A DNA stretch of 64,000 bases from assembly GCF_020711235.1 (NCBI RefSeq), contig NZ_JAJFAV010000012.1, positions 141,999-205,998 on the forward strand. Reading direction: 5' to 3'. This document shows positions 8,873 to 16,937 of the stretch, piece after piece. The DNA comes from Hymenobacter sp. 15J16-1T3B (GTDB taxonomy: Bacteria > Bacteroidota > Bacteroidia > Cytophagales > Hymenobacteraceae). The position numbers and the translations under genes are program-made. The notes beneath the pieces were generated by a model. The model ran no database searches. It saw nothing but the letters and a program-made list of their open reading frames with translations, and was not told the origin of the DNA. The first letter of the stretch is position 1; every line of letters starts with the position of its first letter.

Positions 8873-9529
8873 ATGAAGTTTTTCATTGACACCGCCAACC
8901 TGAAGGACATTCAGGAAGCCGTGGAGCTTGGTGTGCTCGACGGCGTAACCACCAACCCCTCGCTGATGGCCAAGGAAGGCATCGGCGGCGTGGACAACGT
9001 GATGGCCCACTACAAGCGCATCTGCGAGCTGGTGGACGGCGACGTGTCGGCGGAGGTTATCGGCACCACCTACGAGGACATCATCCGCGAAGGCGAGGAG
9101 CTGGCCGAATTGCACCCCAACATCGTGGTGAAAGTGCCCATGATCCGCGACGGCGTGAAGGCCATCAAGTACTTCTCGGAGAAAGGCATCAAGACCAACT
9201 GCACGCTGATTTTCTCGGCCGGGCAGGCCCTGCTGGCCGCCAAAGCCGGCGCTACCTACGTGTCGCCCTTCGTCGGCCGCCTCGACGACATCGGCCACGA
9301 CGGCATTCAGCTCATCGAGCAGATCGTGCAGATTTTCGGCAATTACGGCTACCCCACGCAGGTACTGGCCGCCTCGCTGCGCCACGTGCCGCACCTGATT
9401 CAGTGCGCCGAAGTGGGCGCCGACGTGGTGACCTGCCCGCTCAACGTCATCACCGGCCTGCTCAACCACCCGCTGACCGACAAAGGCCTGGCCACCTTCC
9501 TGGCCGACCACAAGAAGGTCAACGGCTAA
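8873..9529 (+). CDS. fsa: Fructose-6-phosphate aldolase (transaldolase-like)
   Basis: A 218-residue TIM-barrel enzyme of the small transaldolase family. The N-terminus [23 protein letters not shown], and the Schiff-base Lys near residue 87 in NIVVKVPM are all characteristic. The length equals that of the FSA/TalC group rather than of full transaldolases. It cleaves or forms fructose 6-phosphate from glyceraldehyde 3-phosphate and dihydroxyacetone, or acts as transaldolase; sequence alone does not decide. Its stop codon is the first triplet of a short repeat array (9527-9632), and a 67-residue gene follows. Confidence 0.92.
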   Translation: MKFFIDTANLKDIQEAVELGVLDGVTTNPSLMAKEGIGGVDNVMAHYKRICELVDGDVSAEVIGTTYEDIIREGEELAELHPNIVVKVPMIRDGVKAIKYFSEKGIKTNCTLIFSAGQALLAAKAGATYVSPFVGRLDDIGHDGIQLIEQIVQIFGNYGYPTQVLAASLRHVPHLIQCAEVGADVVTCPLNVITGLLNHPLTDKGLATFLADHKKVNG

Positions 9530-9632
9530 TGTGCCGATGCGGTAATGTGCCGACGTGCTAATCAAAAGGATGCTCCTTGTTGGCACATTCGCTAATTAGC
9601 ACATCAGCACATTCCCCCACATTAGCACATGA
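9527..9632. repeat. 8/16-bp micro-repeat array with inverted second half
   Basis: The first half reads in 8-base steps (TAATGTGC CGATGCGG, then TAATGTGC CGACGTGC TAAT). The second half carries the inverse (GCACATT, ATTAGCACATCAGCACATT, ACATTAGCACAT), so the transcript can fold back imperfectly. It begins exactly at the fsa stop codon TAA and ends just before the next gene. Confidence 0.7.
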
Positions 9633-9638
9633 ACTAAG

Positions 9639-9842
9639 ATGTACATCATCAAAGTCAAAGGCAAGGCGAAGATTCCGGACTATATCCAGCTCCGCGACAG
9701 TGACTTCGTGCTCATTGCCTACTTCCGCGCCGACCGCCCGCTGAAGGATTTGCACCGCTACGGGCTGGAGGGCAAGGAAGCCGAGCTGGCCGCCGTCATC
9801 GAGCAGCTCGAGTTCGGCAAGCTGCAGCCCTTGGCCATCTAA
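9639..9842 (+). CDS. Small conserved hypothetical protein next to fsa
   Basis: A 67-residue soluble protein from ATG 9639 (MYIIKVKGKAKIPDYIQLRD). It looks like a compact alpha/beta protein: a beta-rich first half (SDFVLIAYFRADRP) and a helical second half (GKEAELAAVIEQLEFGKLQP). Codon use and position, between fsa and a terminator, support a real gene. I do not recognise a family with certainty and assign no function. Confidence 0.7.
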   Translation: MYIIKVKGKAKIPDYIQLRDSDFVLIAYFRADRPLKDLHRYGLEGKEAELAAVIEQLEFGKLQPLAI

Positions 9843-9859
9843 GCCGACTGGTTTTTCGG

Positions 9860-9907
9860 GTATCCTGGGTGTCGGGCCGTGCGCCGGGCGCCCAGGATAC
9901 TTATTTT
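9860..9907 (+). terminator. Hairpin terminator after the small gene
   Basis: A 10-bp perfect stem (GTATCCTGGG at 9860-9869 with CCCAGGATAC at 9891-9900) with a GC-rich loop, followed by TTATTTT. It separates the fsa unit from the ABC ATPase gene. Confidence 0.65.
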
Positions 9908-9946
9908 AGCGCCCAGCATCCCCGCCGTTTCGCCCGCAAGCCCCGC

Positions 9947-10654
9947 ATGGAAAACCCGCCCGTTATTGAGTTGCGCGATGCGCGCATCATGCAGGACTTT
10001 CACACCGTGCTGCAAGGCGTGTCGCTGACCCTGGCCAAGGGCGAGTTTGCCTACCTGGTGGGGCGCACCGGCTCGGGCAAAACATCTTTGCTCAAGACGC
10101 TCTACGCCGATTTGACGCTGCCCGAAGGCATGGGCACGGTGGTGGGGTACCCCCTGCAGAAGCTGGCCGCGGCCAAGGTGCCCTACCTGCGCCGCAAGCT
10201 GGGCATCGTGTTTCAGGATTTTCAGCTGCTCTACGACCGGAGCGTGGCCCAGAACCTGCTGTTTGTGCTGCAGGCGACGGGCTGGCAGGACCGGGCCAAG
10301 ATGAAGCAGCGCGTGCAGGACGTGCTCATGCGCGTGGGGCTGAGCAGCGTGGGCACCAAGATGCCGCACCAGCTCTCGGGCGGCGAGCAGCAACGCGTGG
10401 TCATTGCCCGCGCCCTGCTCAACGAGCCCGTGCTGCTGCTCGCCGACGAGCCCACCGGCAACCTCGACCCGGACGTGACAGACGGCATCATGCGCCTGTT
10501 CCTGGAAATCAACAACGCGGGCACGGCTGTGCTCATGGCCACCCACAACTACGACCTGATTCACCGCTACCCCAAGCGCGTGTTCCGCTGCGCCGACGGG
10601 AAAGTGGCGGTGATTGACGCCGAGGAATTGAAGGTGAAGAATTGGGAAGGGTAG
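9947..10654 (+). CDS. ABC transporter ATP-binding protein, FtsE-like
   Basis: A 235-residue ATPase from ATG 9947; the in-frame extension upstream runs through the terminator hairpin and is unlikely. It shows Walker A GRTGSGKT (residues 39-46), the Q-loop in GIVFQDFQLL, signature LSGGEQQRV, Walker B VLLLADEPTGNLD, and the switch His in MATHNYDL. The closest family style is FtsE/LolD (PTGNLD, short length). FtsE works with FtsX to control cell-wall hydrolases at division, but no ftsX-like gene is adjacent, so the partner is elsewhere or the assignment is only to the wider group. Confidence 0.88.
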   Translation: MENPPVIELRDARIMQDFHTVLQGVSLTLAKGEFAYLVGRTGSGKTSLLKTLYADLTLPEGMGTVVGYPLQKLAAAKVPYLRRKLGIVFQDFQLLYDRSVAQNLLFVLQATGWQDRAKMKQRVQDVLMRVGLSSVGTKMPHQLSGGEQQRVVIARALLNEPVLLLADEPTGNLDPDVTDGIMRLFLEINNAGTAVLMATHNYDLIHRYPKRVFRCADGKVAVIDAEELKVKNWEG

Positions 10655-10742
10655 GAGCTGCACCGCTAGTTACAAGCCGAAGGCAGCCGTTGGCCTGTCA
10701 TGCCACCCGGCTGATTTCTAATTATTAATCCTCAAGTGTTAC

Positions 10743-11639
10743 TTGAAATCCGCGGGCCTTTCGGTACTGATTCCGTTGCATAACTGGCCCGTGGAAGGCT
10801 TGGTGCGCGCCCTGCTGGCTCAGCTGCCCGACTGGCCCGGCCCCGCCGAAATCCTGCTGCTCGACGACGGCTCGGCCCCGGAATTTCGGCAGCGTAACCG
10901 GCCGCTGGGCGCGCTGCCCGGGGTGCAGTACGACGAGCTGCCGCGCAACGTGGGCCGCGCCGCCATTCGCAACCAGCTGGTGGCCCGGGCGGAGTACCCC
11001 TGGCTGCTGCTGCTCGACAACGACTCCTCGCTGCCCGACGCGCAGTTTGTGGCCCGCTACGCGGCTGCCGCTGCCCAGGCGCCGGTGCTGGTGGGCGGCA
11101 CCTGCTACCCCGCCGCCCCGCCCGCCGACGCCGCCCTGCGCCTGCGCTGGCACTACGGCCGGCAGCGGGAGCAGCGCCCGGCCGCGGTGCGGCAGCAGCA
11201 GCCCTACGCCCAGCTCACCATCAACAACCTGCTGATTCAAGCGGCGGTGTTTCGCCAATTCGGCCTCGACGAAGGGCTGACCCGCTACGGGCACGAGGAT
11301 ACCAAGTTCGGCTGGGGCCTGCGCGACGCCCGCGTGCCGGTGCTGCACCTCGACAACCCCGTGCTGCACGACGGTCTGGAACCGGCCGATGCCTTCCTGC
11401 GCAAGTCGCGGGAGGCGGTGCGCAACCTGGCTTCCTTGTACCGCGCCGAAGGCCTCGGCACCGACACGCGGCTGTTGGCCACGGCGCTGCGGCTGCGCCG
11501 CCTGGGCATGGCCGGCACTGCCCGCCAAGCGTTGCGGGCCTTGGAGCCGCAGCTGCGGCGGCAGGTGCTCGGGCCGGCCCCCGGCCTGCGCGCCTTCGAT
11601 CTGCTGAAGCTACTCTGGCTGCTGGCGGAGCTGCGCTAG
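10743..11639 (+). CDS. Family 2 glycosyltransferase
   Basis: A 298-residue GT-A enzyme. It appears to start at TTG 10743 since no ATG precedes SVLIPLHN in frame. Visible family 2 features are the N-terminal strand SVLIPLHNWP, the nucleotide-binding LLLDDGSAPEF, the helix NVGRAAIRNQLV, and the metal site LLLLDNDSSLPD (DND in place of DxD). A later GHEDTKFGWGL matches the ED catalytic-base region. The C-terminal part is helical. The acceptor and sugar are unknown. It ends at a symmetric terminator shared with the convergent lipoprotein gene. Confidence 0.87.
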   Translation: MKSAGLSVLIPLHNWPVEGLVRALLAQLPDWPGPAEILLLDDGSAPEFRQRNRPLGALPGVQYDELPRNVGRAAIRNQLVARAEYPWLLLLDNDSSLPDAQFVARYAAAAAQAPVLVGGTCYPAAPPADAALRLRWHYGRQREQRPAAVRQQQPYAQLTINNLLIQAAVFRQFGLDEGLTRYGHEDTKFGWGLRDARVPVLHLDNPVLHDGLEPADAFLRKSREAVRNLASLYRAEGLGTDTRLLATALRLRRLGMAGTARQALRALEPQLRRQVLGPAPGLRAFDLLKLLWLLAELR

Positions 11640-11682
11640 GGCGCGGCTGCTTCAGCGCTGGTGTATCGGCATCCCCCCAACA

Positions 11683-11711
11683 AAAAGCCCCGCCGATGGG
11701 GCGGGGCTTTT
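11683..11711. terminator. Bidirectional terminator between convergent genes
   Basis: A 12-bp perfect stem, AAAAGCCCCGCC (11683-11694) with GGCGGGGCTTTT (11700-11711) and a 5-nt loop. The A and T ends make it functional on both strands, serving the GT2 gene and the minus-strand lipoprotein gene. Confidence 0.88.
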
Positions 11712-11755
11712 GCCAAATGCGGGAGTGAGCCGCAAACATGGTGAGGGCGGGCTGC

Positions 11756-12667
11756 TTAGTCGTTGTCGGTGTTTTTGACCTCCGACTTCACTTCCTTGTA
11801 GCCTTCCTTGGTTTTCTCGCCGACTTTCTTGGCGACGTGGCCGATGCCATGGCCCACGTCCTTGCCGGCTTCTTTCACGTCGTTAGCGGTGTTTGAGGCC
11901 GCCTGGCCGACTTTCGACCGTTCGTCGCGGGTTTCTACCTCGGCTTGTTGAGCTTCGCCCTTCACGTCGGCGGCGGCTTGCTCGGCGCGCACGGCCGTCT
12001 TGTTGGCCGATTTGATGCCGGCGTATTTCAGTTTCTCTTTCTGAATTTCCGCCAGATCCTTGGCCGGAATGTCGCCTTTCACCTTGTCGTAAGCTTCATC
12101 CAGGGCGCGCCATTCGGCATTCACGTAGCGCCAGTCTTCGATGTCGTACTTGTCGCCGTTCTGCTTGACGTTGTTGACAAACGACTCGTAGGTCTGGCGG
12201 GCATTGGCAGCCGTAATCTGGGCGGCCGGGTTCATGGGCGTGTAGTACTTGCCGGGCTTGGTGGGCATGGCCGCGCTGCCCGAGGCGCCACCGGCGCTCA
12301 TGCTGGCCGAATAGGCGGCGTTGCGCTTGTCATAGGCGGTGGTGTAACGCGTCTTGAGCTGCTCGTATTCCTGCTTGCGGGCCTCGTCCCAGTTGCTCAT
12401 GTCGGCTTCGGCGGCGGCCACTTTGGCGTCGTATTCGTCCTTGAGCTGCTTGGTTTCTTCGTCCCATTCGGCCTGGGTTTTGTTGCCCACGGCGTCGGCG
12501 TTGGTTTCGGTGTTGGCCACGAAGGTTTTGAAGTCGTCGTAGGCTTGGTCAGTTTCGGCCGCGGCTTCCTGGCGGTCGGCGCGGTTGCAGCTGGCGGTGG
12601 TGAAAGCCATGCCGCCGCCGAGCAGCAGCAGGGCAAGGGCGTGGGTGGTCAGGGTCTTCTTAAGCAT
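11756..12667 (-). CDS. Putative lipoprotein with helical repeats
   Basis: A 303-residue protein from ATG 12667 with a lipoprotein signal (LALLLLGGGMAFTTASC, Cys as the lipid site). The mature part is almost wholly alpha-helical and charged: repeated DxAYDDFKTFVANTET-, NAEWRALDEAYDKVKG- and YESFVNNVKQNGDK-type segments. The C-terminal Lys/Glu amphipathic stretch (KEAGKDVGHGIGHVAKKVG) recalls stress-related YtxH/LEA-like tails. I do not recognise a named family. It probably sits on the periplasmic face of the outer or inner membrane. Confidence 0.75.
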   Translation of the reverse strand: MLKKTLTTHALALLLLGGGMAFTTASCNRADRQEAAAETDQAYDDFKTFVANTETNADAVGNKTQAEWDEETKQLKDEYDAKVAAAEADMSNWDEARKQEYEQLKTRYTTAYDKRNAAYSASMSAGGASGSAAMPTKPGKYYTPMNPAAQITAANARQTYESFVNNVKQNGDKYDIEDWRYVNAEWRALDEAYDKVKGDIPAKDLAEIQKEKLKYAGIKSANKTAVRAEQAAADVKGEAQQAEVETRDERSKVGQAASNTANDVKEAGKDVGHGIGHVAKKVGEKTKEGYKEVKSEVKNTDND

Positions 12668-12877
12668 GGTCGTAGCTAGGTTACGGTGTGGGGAAGGATG
12701 CGCCCGCAGTTGCGGCGGCGGGCGTTTGGGCCGCATTAACGCAGCCGTTACATAGCAGGTTACGCATGGAAGCGGCGAAAGGATAAGCACGAGCGTACGG
12801 GCCGGCGGCCGCGCCGCGCGGGTCGGCTATCTTTAGCGCCCCGCGCCGGGTGGCGCGGGTTTATCTGCTCCCCGGTT

Positions 12878-14044
12878 GTGACGCCTGCTTTGTTGCCCCT
12901 TGCCCCGCCCGCGCCCATTCGCCTTCTCGACCTGCCCGCCCAGCACGCCGCCATCCAAGCCGAACTCGATGCGGCCCTGCACCGCGTGCTGCAGGAAGGC
13001 GCCTTCATCCAAGGGCCCGACGTGCAGCTTTTCGCCGACGAGCTGGGCCAGTACCTCGGCGGGGCCCGCGTGGTGCCCTGCGCCAACGGCACCGACGCGC
13101 TGCAGCTGGCCCTGATGAGCCTGGGCCTGGCCCCCGGCGACGAAGTCATCGTGCCGGCGTTTACCTACGTGGCCACCGCCGAGGCCGCCGCCATCCTCGG
13201 CCTGCGCCCCGTGCCCGCCGACGTCGACCCGCGCACCTTCAACCTCGACCCGGCCGCCGCCGCGGCCGCCATCACGCCGCGCACCCGCGCCATGCTGTGC
13301 GTACACCTCTACGGGCAGTGCGCCGACCTCACTGCCCTGCGCCAACTGGCCGATGCCCACGGCCTAGCTTTGATCGAAGACAACGCCCAGGCCATCGGGG
13401 CTACCTGGCAGCTGCCCGACGGCACCGCGGCCTACGCCGGCACGGTGGGGGAGGTGGGCACCACCTCGTTTTTCCCTTCCAAGAACCTGGGCTGCCTGGG
13501 CGACGGCGGCGCCCTGCTCACCCGCGACGAGGCCCGGGCCACCGTGCTGTACGAACTGGCCAACCACGGCCAAGCCCGCGGACGCAAGTACGTGCACCAG
13601 CGCCTGGGCCTCAACTCCCGCCTCGATACCCTGCAAGCCGCCCTGCTGCGGGTGAAGCTGACCCGGCTGGCCGAGTGGACCGCCGCCCGCCAGCGCGTGG
13701 CCGCCCAGTACGACGCCCTGCTGGCCGACGTGCCCGGCTTGCTAGTACCGCTGCGCCAGCCCGGCAGCACCCACGTGTTTCACCAGTACACCCTCACGCT
13801 CAACTCGGAAGCCCGCCGTGACGCGCTGCAGCAGCACCTGCAGCGGCACGGCATTCCGTCGGTGGTGTACTACCCGGTGCCGGTGCACCGGCAGCCGGCC
13901 TACGAGTACTTGGGCTACCAGGCTGGGCAGTTTTCGGTGGCCGAGCAGCTGTGCCGCACGGTGTTGTCGCTGCCCATTCACCCGGGGCTGACCGCTGCGC
14001 AGGTGGAGTACGTGGCCGCCGTGGTTCGAATGGAGAACTGGTAG
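12878..14044 (+). CDS. DegT/DnrJ/EryC1/StrS sugar aminotransferase (WbpE-like)
   Basis: A 388-residue PLP enzyme starting at GTG 12878. Family motifs: FIQGPDVQLFADEL, CANGTDALQLAL (phosphate cup), VIVPAFTYVATAEA, LIEDNAQAIGA (Asp contacting the PLP ring) and the Schiff-base Lys in FFPSKNLGCLGDGGAL. Such enzymes aminate keto-sugar nucleotides. SKNLG and the length fit the WbpE-type group acting on a 3-keto UDP-GlcNAc acid. A Gfo/Idh dehydrogenase at 15207 could supply that substrate. The substrate is inferred, not shown. A weak -7 box (TATCTTTA at 12828) precedes it. Confidence 0.9.
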   Translation: MTPALLPLAPPAPIRLLDLPAQHAAIQAELDAALHRVLQEGAFIQGPDVQLFADELGQYLGGARVVPCANGTDALQLALMSLGLAPGDEVIVPAFTYVATAEAAAILGLRPVPADVDPRTFNLDPAAAAAAITPRTRAMLCVHLYGQCADLTALRQLADAHGLALIEDNAQAIGATWQLPDGTAAYAGTVGEVGTTSFFPSKNLGCLGDGGALLTRDEARATVLYELANHGQARGRKYVHQRLGLNSRLDTLQAALLRVKLTRLAEWTAARQRVAAQYDALLADVPGLLVPLRQPGSTHVFHQYTLTLNSEARRDALQQHLQRHGIPSVVYYPVPVHRQPAYEYLGYQAGQFSVAEQLCRTVLSLPIHPGLTAAQVEYVAAVVRMENW

Positions 14045-14165
14045 GAGGTGTGCGCACCCCGGACTAAGGGCAAGGGCTCTAGCTCCGCAATTCACCCCGC
14101 GCCGCGCGGCTGGCACCGTTTTTTCTAGGCGGCCGTACAAGCCACCATCGTTTTTTGCTCCGACC

Positions 14166-14999
14166 ATGACCCGTTTCCTTCTGACCCTAGCCGCCTCCGC
14201 CCTGGCCGTAGCCGGGCTGACGGCTGCGGCCGTGCACCAACCCGCTGCATCCGCCGTCCCCGCGCAGGGCTTCAATATCTTTTCCGTCGACCAAGACGTG
14301 GCCCTGGGCGCCCAGGTGGCGCACCAGACCGACTCCATGTACCAGGCCAAGGGCCAGCTGATGGCGCGCAGCAGCAACGCCCGCGCCTACCAGCTGCTCG
14401 ACGGCGTGGTGAAGCGCGTGCTCGACAACGGCAACCTGAAGTACCGCAGCAAGTTTCCCTGGGACGTGAAGCTCATCAAGGACGACCAGACGCAAAACGC
14501 CTTTGCCACGCCTGGCGGCCACATTTACGTCTTCACGGGCTTGGTGAAGTTCCTCGACAACGAAAGCCAGCTGGCTGGCGTGCTCGGCCACGAAATTGCC
14601 CACGCCGACCGCCGCCACAGCACCCAGCTGCTGCAGCGCCAGTACGGAGTCGGCATTCTGGCCAGCATGATCTTGGGCAAAAACCAGGGCCTGACGGCGC
14701 AGATTGCCAATGGTCTGGCCGGGCTGGGCTCCTTGAAGTTCAGCCGCACCTTCGAGCAGGAAGCCGACAAGTACTCCACCGTGTACCTCAACGGCACCCG
14801 CTACTACGCCTGCGACGGCGCCGCCGGCTTCTTCATCAAGGCCGAAAAGCAGGGCAATGCCAACCCGCCGGAGTTCCTGAGTACCCACCCCAACCCCGGC
14901 TCCCGCATCCAGGCTATTCAGAACAACGCCCGCTCGTTGGGCTGCACCGGTCGCTCGGTGAACAACAGCAACTTCGAGGAGTTGAAGCGCCTGCTGTAG
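14166..14999 (+). CDS. M48 family metalloprotease (periplasmic)
   Basis: A 277-residue protein from ATG 14166 with an N-terminal signal sequence (LTLAASALAVAGLTAAA). The zinc site HEIAH (consensus HExxH) is near residue 141 and the third ligand Glu is in FEQEADKYS about 60 residues later. NAFATPGGHIYVFTGL is the usual M48 strand before the active-site helix. It resembles soluble BepA/YggG-type proteases that act on misassembled envelope proteins. The C-terminus (LSTHPNPGSRIQAI) is typical of this subgroup. Its placement between two sugar genes is probably incidental. Confidence 0.92.
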   Translation: MTRFLLTLAASALAVAGLTAAAVHQPAASAVPAQGFNIFSVDQDVALGAQVAHQTDSMYQAKGQLMARSSNARAYQLLDGVVKRVLDNGNLKYRSKFPWDVKLIKDDQTQNAFATPGGHIYVFTGLVKFLDNESQLAGVLGHEIAHADRRHSTQLLQRQYGVGILASMILGKNQGLTAQIANGLAGLGSLKFSRTFEQEADKYSTVYLNGTRYYACDGAAGFFIKAEKQGNANPPEFLSTHPNPGSRIQAIQNNARSLGCTGRSVNNSNFEELKRLL

Positions 15000-15038
15000 T
15001 GGTGGCGCGCTTGGCGCCAGTCCCCAAGTTCGCACGTG

Positions 15039-15088
15039 CCAACAAGGCGCCGCCGCTCCCGGATAAGGGAGCGGCGGCGCCTTGTTGG
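15039..15088. terminator. Long palindromic hairpin after the protease gene
   Basis: A perfect 22-bp inverted repeat (15039-15060 with 15067-15088) around a GGATAA loop. No strong T run follows, but the stem is very stable and lies 40 bases after the M48 stop. It may be a terminator or a mobile palindromic unit. Confidence 0.7.
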
Positions 15089-15106
15089 GCAAATAGAAGC
15101 AGGTGG

Positions 15107-15201
15107 ACTGCAAGGTATTTTGCCAAGGGGAAAAAATACCTTGCAAGGGCCATCAGTGCTCTTGTAAGGTATTTATCAAGGAGCTACGAACACCTTACAG
15201 C
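15107..15201. repeat. Short repeats of an AAGGTATTT motif, direct and inverted
   Basis: CTGCAAGGTATTTTGCCAAGG (split as CTGCAAGGTATTTT and GCCAAGG, 15107-15127) recurs as TTGTAAGGTATTTATCAAGG at about 15163-15183. The 13-bp TGCAAGGTATTTT (15109-15121) is also perfectly inverted at 15133-15145. A partial inverse (CACCTTACA) follows near 15191. The base composition is lower in GC than the surroundings. No coding frame is supported. Confidence 0.6.
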
Positions 15202-15206
15202 TCGCC

Positions 15207-16340
15207 ATGGCCCGGCCTATCGGGGTACGGGCTTCTAAAGCCACGAACGAAGCCTATCTGCCCGGATCCGGTGCTTTTTTCGGAGCTTGCGGCGTGCTCT
15301 CTCCCGATTCCAACTCTGCTGCCGCCGCGCCCGTCCGCTTCGTCATCTGCGGCGTGGGCCACATCGGCCGCCGCCATGCCGCGCTGGTGGCCCGCCACCC
15401 CGGCGCCACGCTCACAGCCCTCATCGACACCAACGAGGCGCTGCGCCCCGGCCTCGAAACCGAGTTTCCGGGCGTGCCCTTTTTTGCTTCGCTCGACGAC
15501 TACCTCGCCCAAGGCCCAGCGGCCGACGTGCTGACCGTGGCCACCCCCAATTACCTGCACGCCCCGCAGGCCATTCGCGGGTTGCGCGCGGGCCTGCACG
15601 CGGTGGTCGAAAAGCCCATTGCCCTGCGCAAGGCCGACGCCGAAGACCTCGTGCACACCGCCCTGCAAACCGGCCGGCTGGTGTTTGGGGTGATGCAGAA
15701 CCGCTACTCACCGCCGGCAGCTTGGCTAAAGCAGGTGTACGACGAAGGCCGTCTGGGCCAGATTTACCTGGTGCAACTCAACTGCTTCTGGAACCGCGAC
15801 GCCCGCTACTACCAGTCCGGCCGCTGGCACGGCACGCAGGCGCAGGACGGCGGCACGCTCTTCACCCAGTTCAGCCACTTCGTCGATTTGCTCTACTGGG
15901 TGTTCGGCGACATTACCAACATCACGGCTCGTTTCCGTGACTTCAACCACCAGCAACTCACCGAATTCGAGGACTCCGGCCTGGTCACCTTCGACCTCGT
16001 GCGCGGGGGCTCCGGCACCTTGCAGTACAGCACCGCCGTGTGGGACCGAAACCTGGAAAGCTCCCTGACGGTGGTGGCCGAGCACGGCAGCCTACGCCTC
16101 GGCGGCCAATACCTCGATAAAGTGGAGTACTGCCACGTAAAGGATTACGTGATGCCCACGCTGCCGCCCACCAACCCGGCCAACAACTACGGCGCCTACC
16201 AGGGCTCGGCCGCCAACCACGTGCAGGTTATCGAAAACGTGGTGGATACGGTGCAGAAGCGCGGGTTTGCCACCACCAACGCACTGGAGGGGCTGAAAGT
16301 GGTAGATATAATCGAGCGGATTTACGGCTTGAAGCTTTAG
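15207..16340 (+). CDS. Gfo/Idh/MocA family sugar dehydrogenase (WbpB-like)
   Basis: The ORF gives 377 residues from ATG 15207, but the first 30 look non-homologous and overlap a repeat border; GTG 15294 (348 residues) is an attractive alternative start. The Rossmann fold starts at VRFVICGVGHIGRRHAALV. The catalytic Lys is in AVVEKPIAL, matching the family EKP motif. The C-terminal beta-sheet domain contains GGGTLFTQ-like DGGTLFTQFSHFVDLLYW, with a His at the usual catalytic-base position. Members oxidise sugars with NAD; paired with the WbpE-like aminotransferase upstream, oxidation at C3 of a UDP-sugar acid is possible. Confidence 0.88.
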   Translation: MARPIGVRASKATNEAYLPGSGAFFGACGVLSPDSNSAAAAPVRFVICGVGHIGRRHAALVARHPGATLTALIDTNEALRPGLETEFPGVPFFASLDDYLAQGPAADVLTVATPNYLHAPQAIRGLRAGLHAVVEKPIALRKADAEDLVHTALQTGRLVFGVMQNRYSPPAAWLKQVYDEGRLGQIYLVQLNCFWNRDARYYQSGRWHGTQAQDGGTLFTQFSHFVDLLYWVFGDITNITARFRDFNHQQLTEFEDSGLVTFDLVRGGSGTLQYSTAVWDRNLESSLTVVAEHGSLRLGGQYLDKVEYCHVKDYVMPTLPPTNPANNYGAYQGSAANHVQVIENVVDTVQKRGFATTNALEGLKVVDIIERIYGLKL

Positions 16341-16351
16341 GTATAGAAACA

Positions 16352-16918
16352 ATGACTAAAGCTGATTTTGAAAATTATTGCCGCCGTGTTTTAATCGGTA
16401 GGAAAATTACTAAGGTGTTATATGGAGAAGTTAATTATGCCTTCTGTGAAGAGCTTCCGGATGAGCCAATCAGGTATTATCATACTGATTTTGAAGAGCT
16501 TCATTCACTGGACTTTTCAATAGCATTTATGAATGAGGATAAACTCATCTATATCACGTGGGATGGTACATTCTACCAATATGGGCTATATCCTTTTGTG
16601 TTGGCCAAGACTGAGTACGAGGCGAAGAGAGAACAATGCTGGGACGTTACAGAAGAACCCATGTGGCAACCTTGCATTGGACATTCAATTGCCAATTTGG
16701 AAATAGTTTGGGAGGATATATATGACGTGGGCCATACCGGACACAAACTTCATATTGCTATTTGTCCTTACGCATTTTGTCTCAAGCTTTCGAATGAAAC
16801 GCAGGTGTTCGTTAGCGCGGCCGAGTTGAGGTCTGATGGTATAGAAGCGTATGGATTGGCGGATAATCTATTAGTCACGACCAATGAGCGTTTGGCTAAA
16901 CAGATCAATATGATTTAG
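16352..16918 (+). CDS. Hypothetical protein of low GC content
   Basis: A 188-residue cytoplasmic protein starting 11 bases after the dehydrogenase stop. Its DNA is markedly AT-rich against its neighbours (codons such as TTA, AAA and ATA are common), which suggests recent acquisition. The sequence is acidic with many aromatic residues (MTKADFENYCRRVLIGRKI, YITWDGTFYQYGLYPFVL, LEIVWEDIYDVGHTGHKLH). It has no membrane segment, signal or catalytic motif that I recognise. Small acidic low-GC orphans are often immunity proteins, but nothing here proves that. Confidence 0.7.
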   Translation: MTKADFENYCRRVLIGRKITKVLYGEVNYAFCEELPDEPIRYYHTDFEELHSLDFSIAFMNEDKLIYITWDGTFYQYGLYPFVLAKTEYEAKREQCWDVTEEPMWQPCIGHSIANLEIVWEDIYDVGHTGHKLHIAICPYAFCLKLSNETQVFVSAAELRSDGIEAYGLADNLLVTTNERLAKQINMI

Positions 16919-16937
16919 ACCGCATTTGCTAATACCC

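Noticed and set aside
8590..8889. 99-codon plus-strand ORF
   Set aside because: Coincides with the SRP RNA gene and its promoter and terminator.
9947..10654. Calling the ATPase ftsE outright
   Set aside because: LolD- and FtsE-type ATPases look alike and no ftsX-like gene is adjacent, so only FtsE-like is stated.
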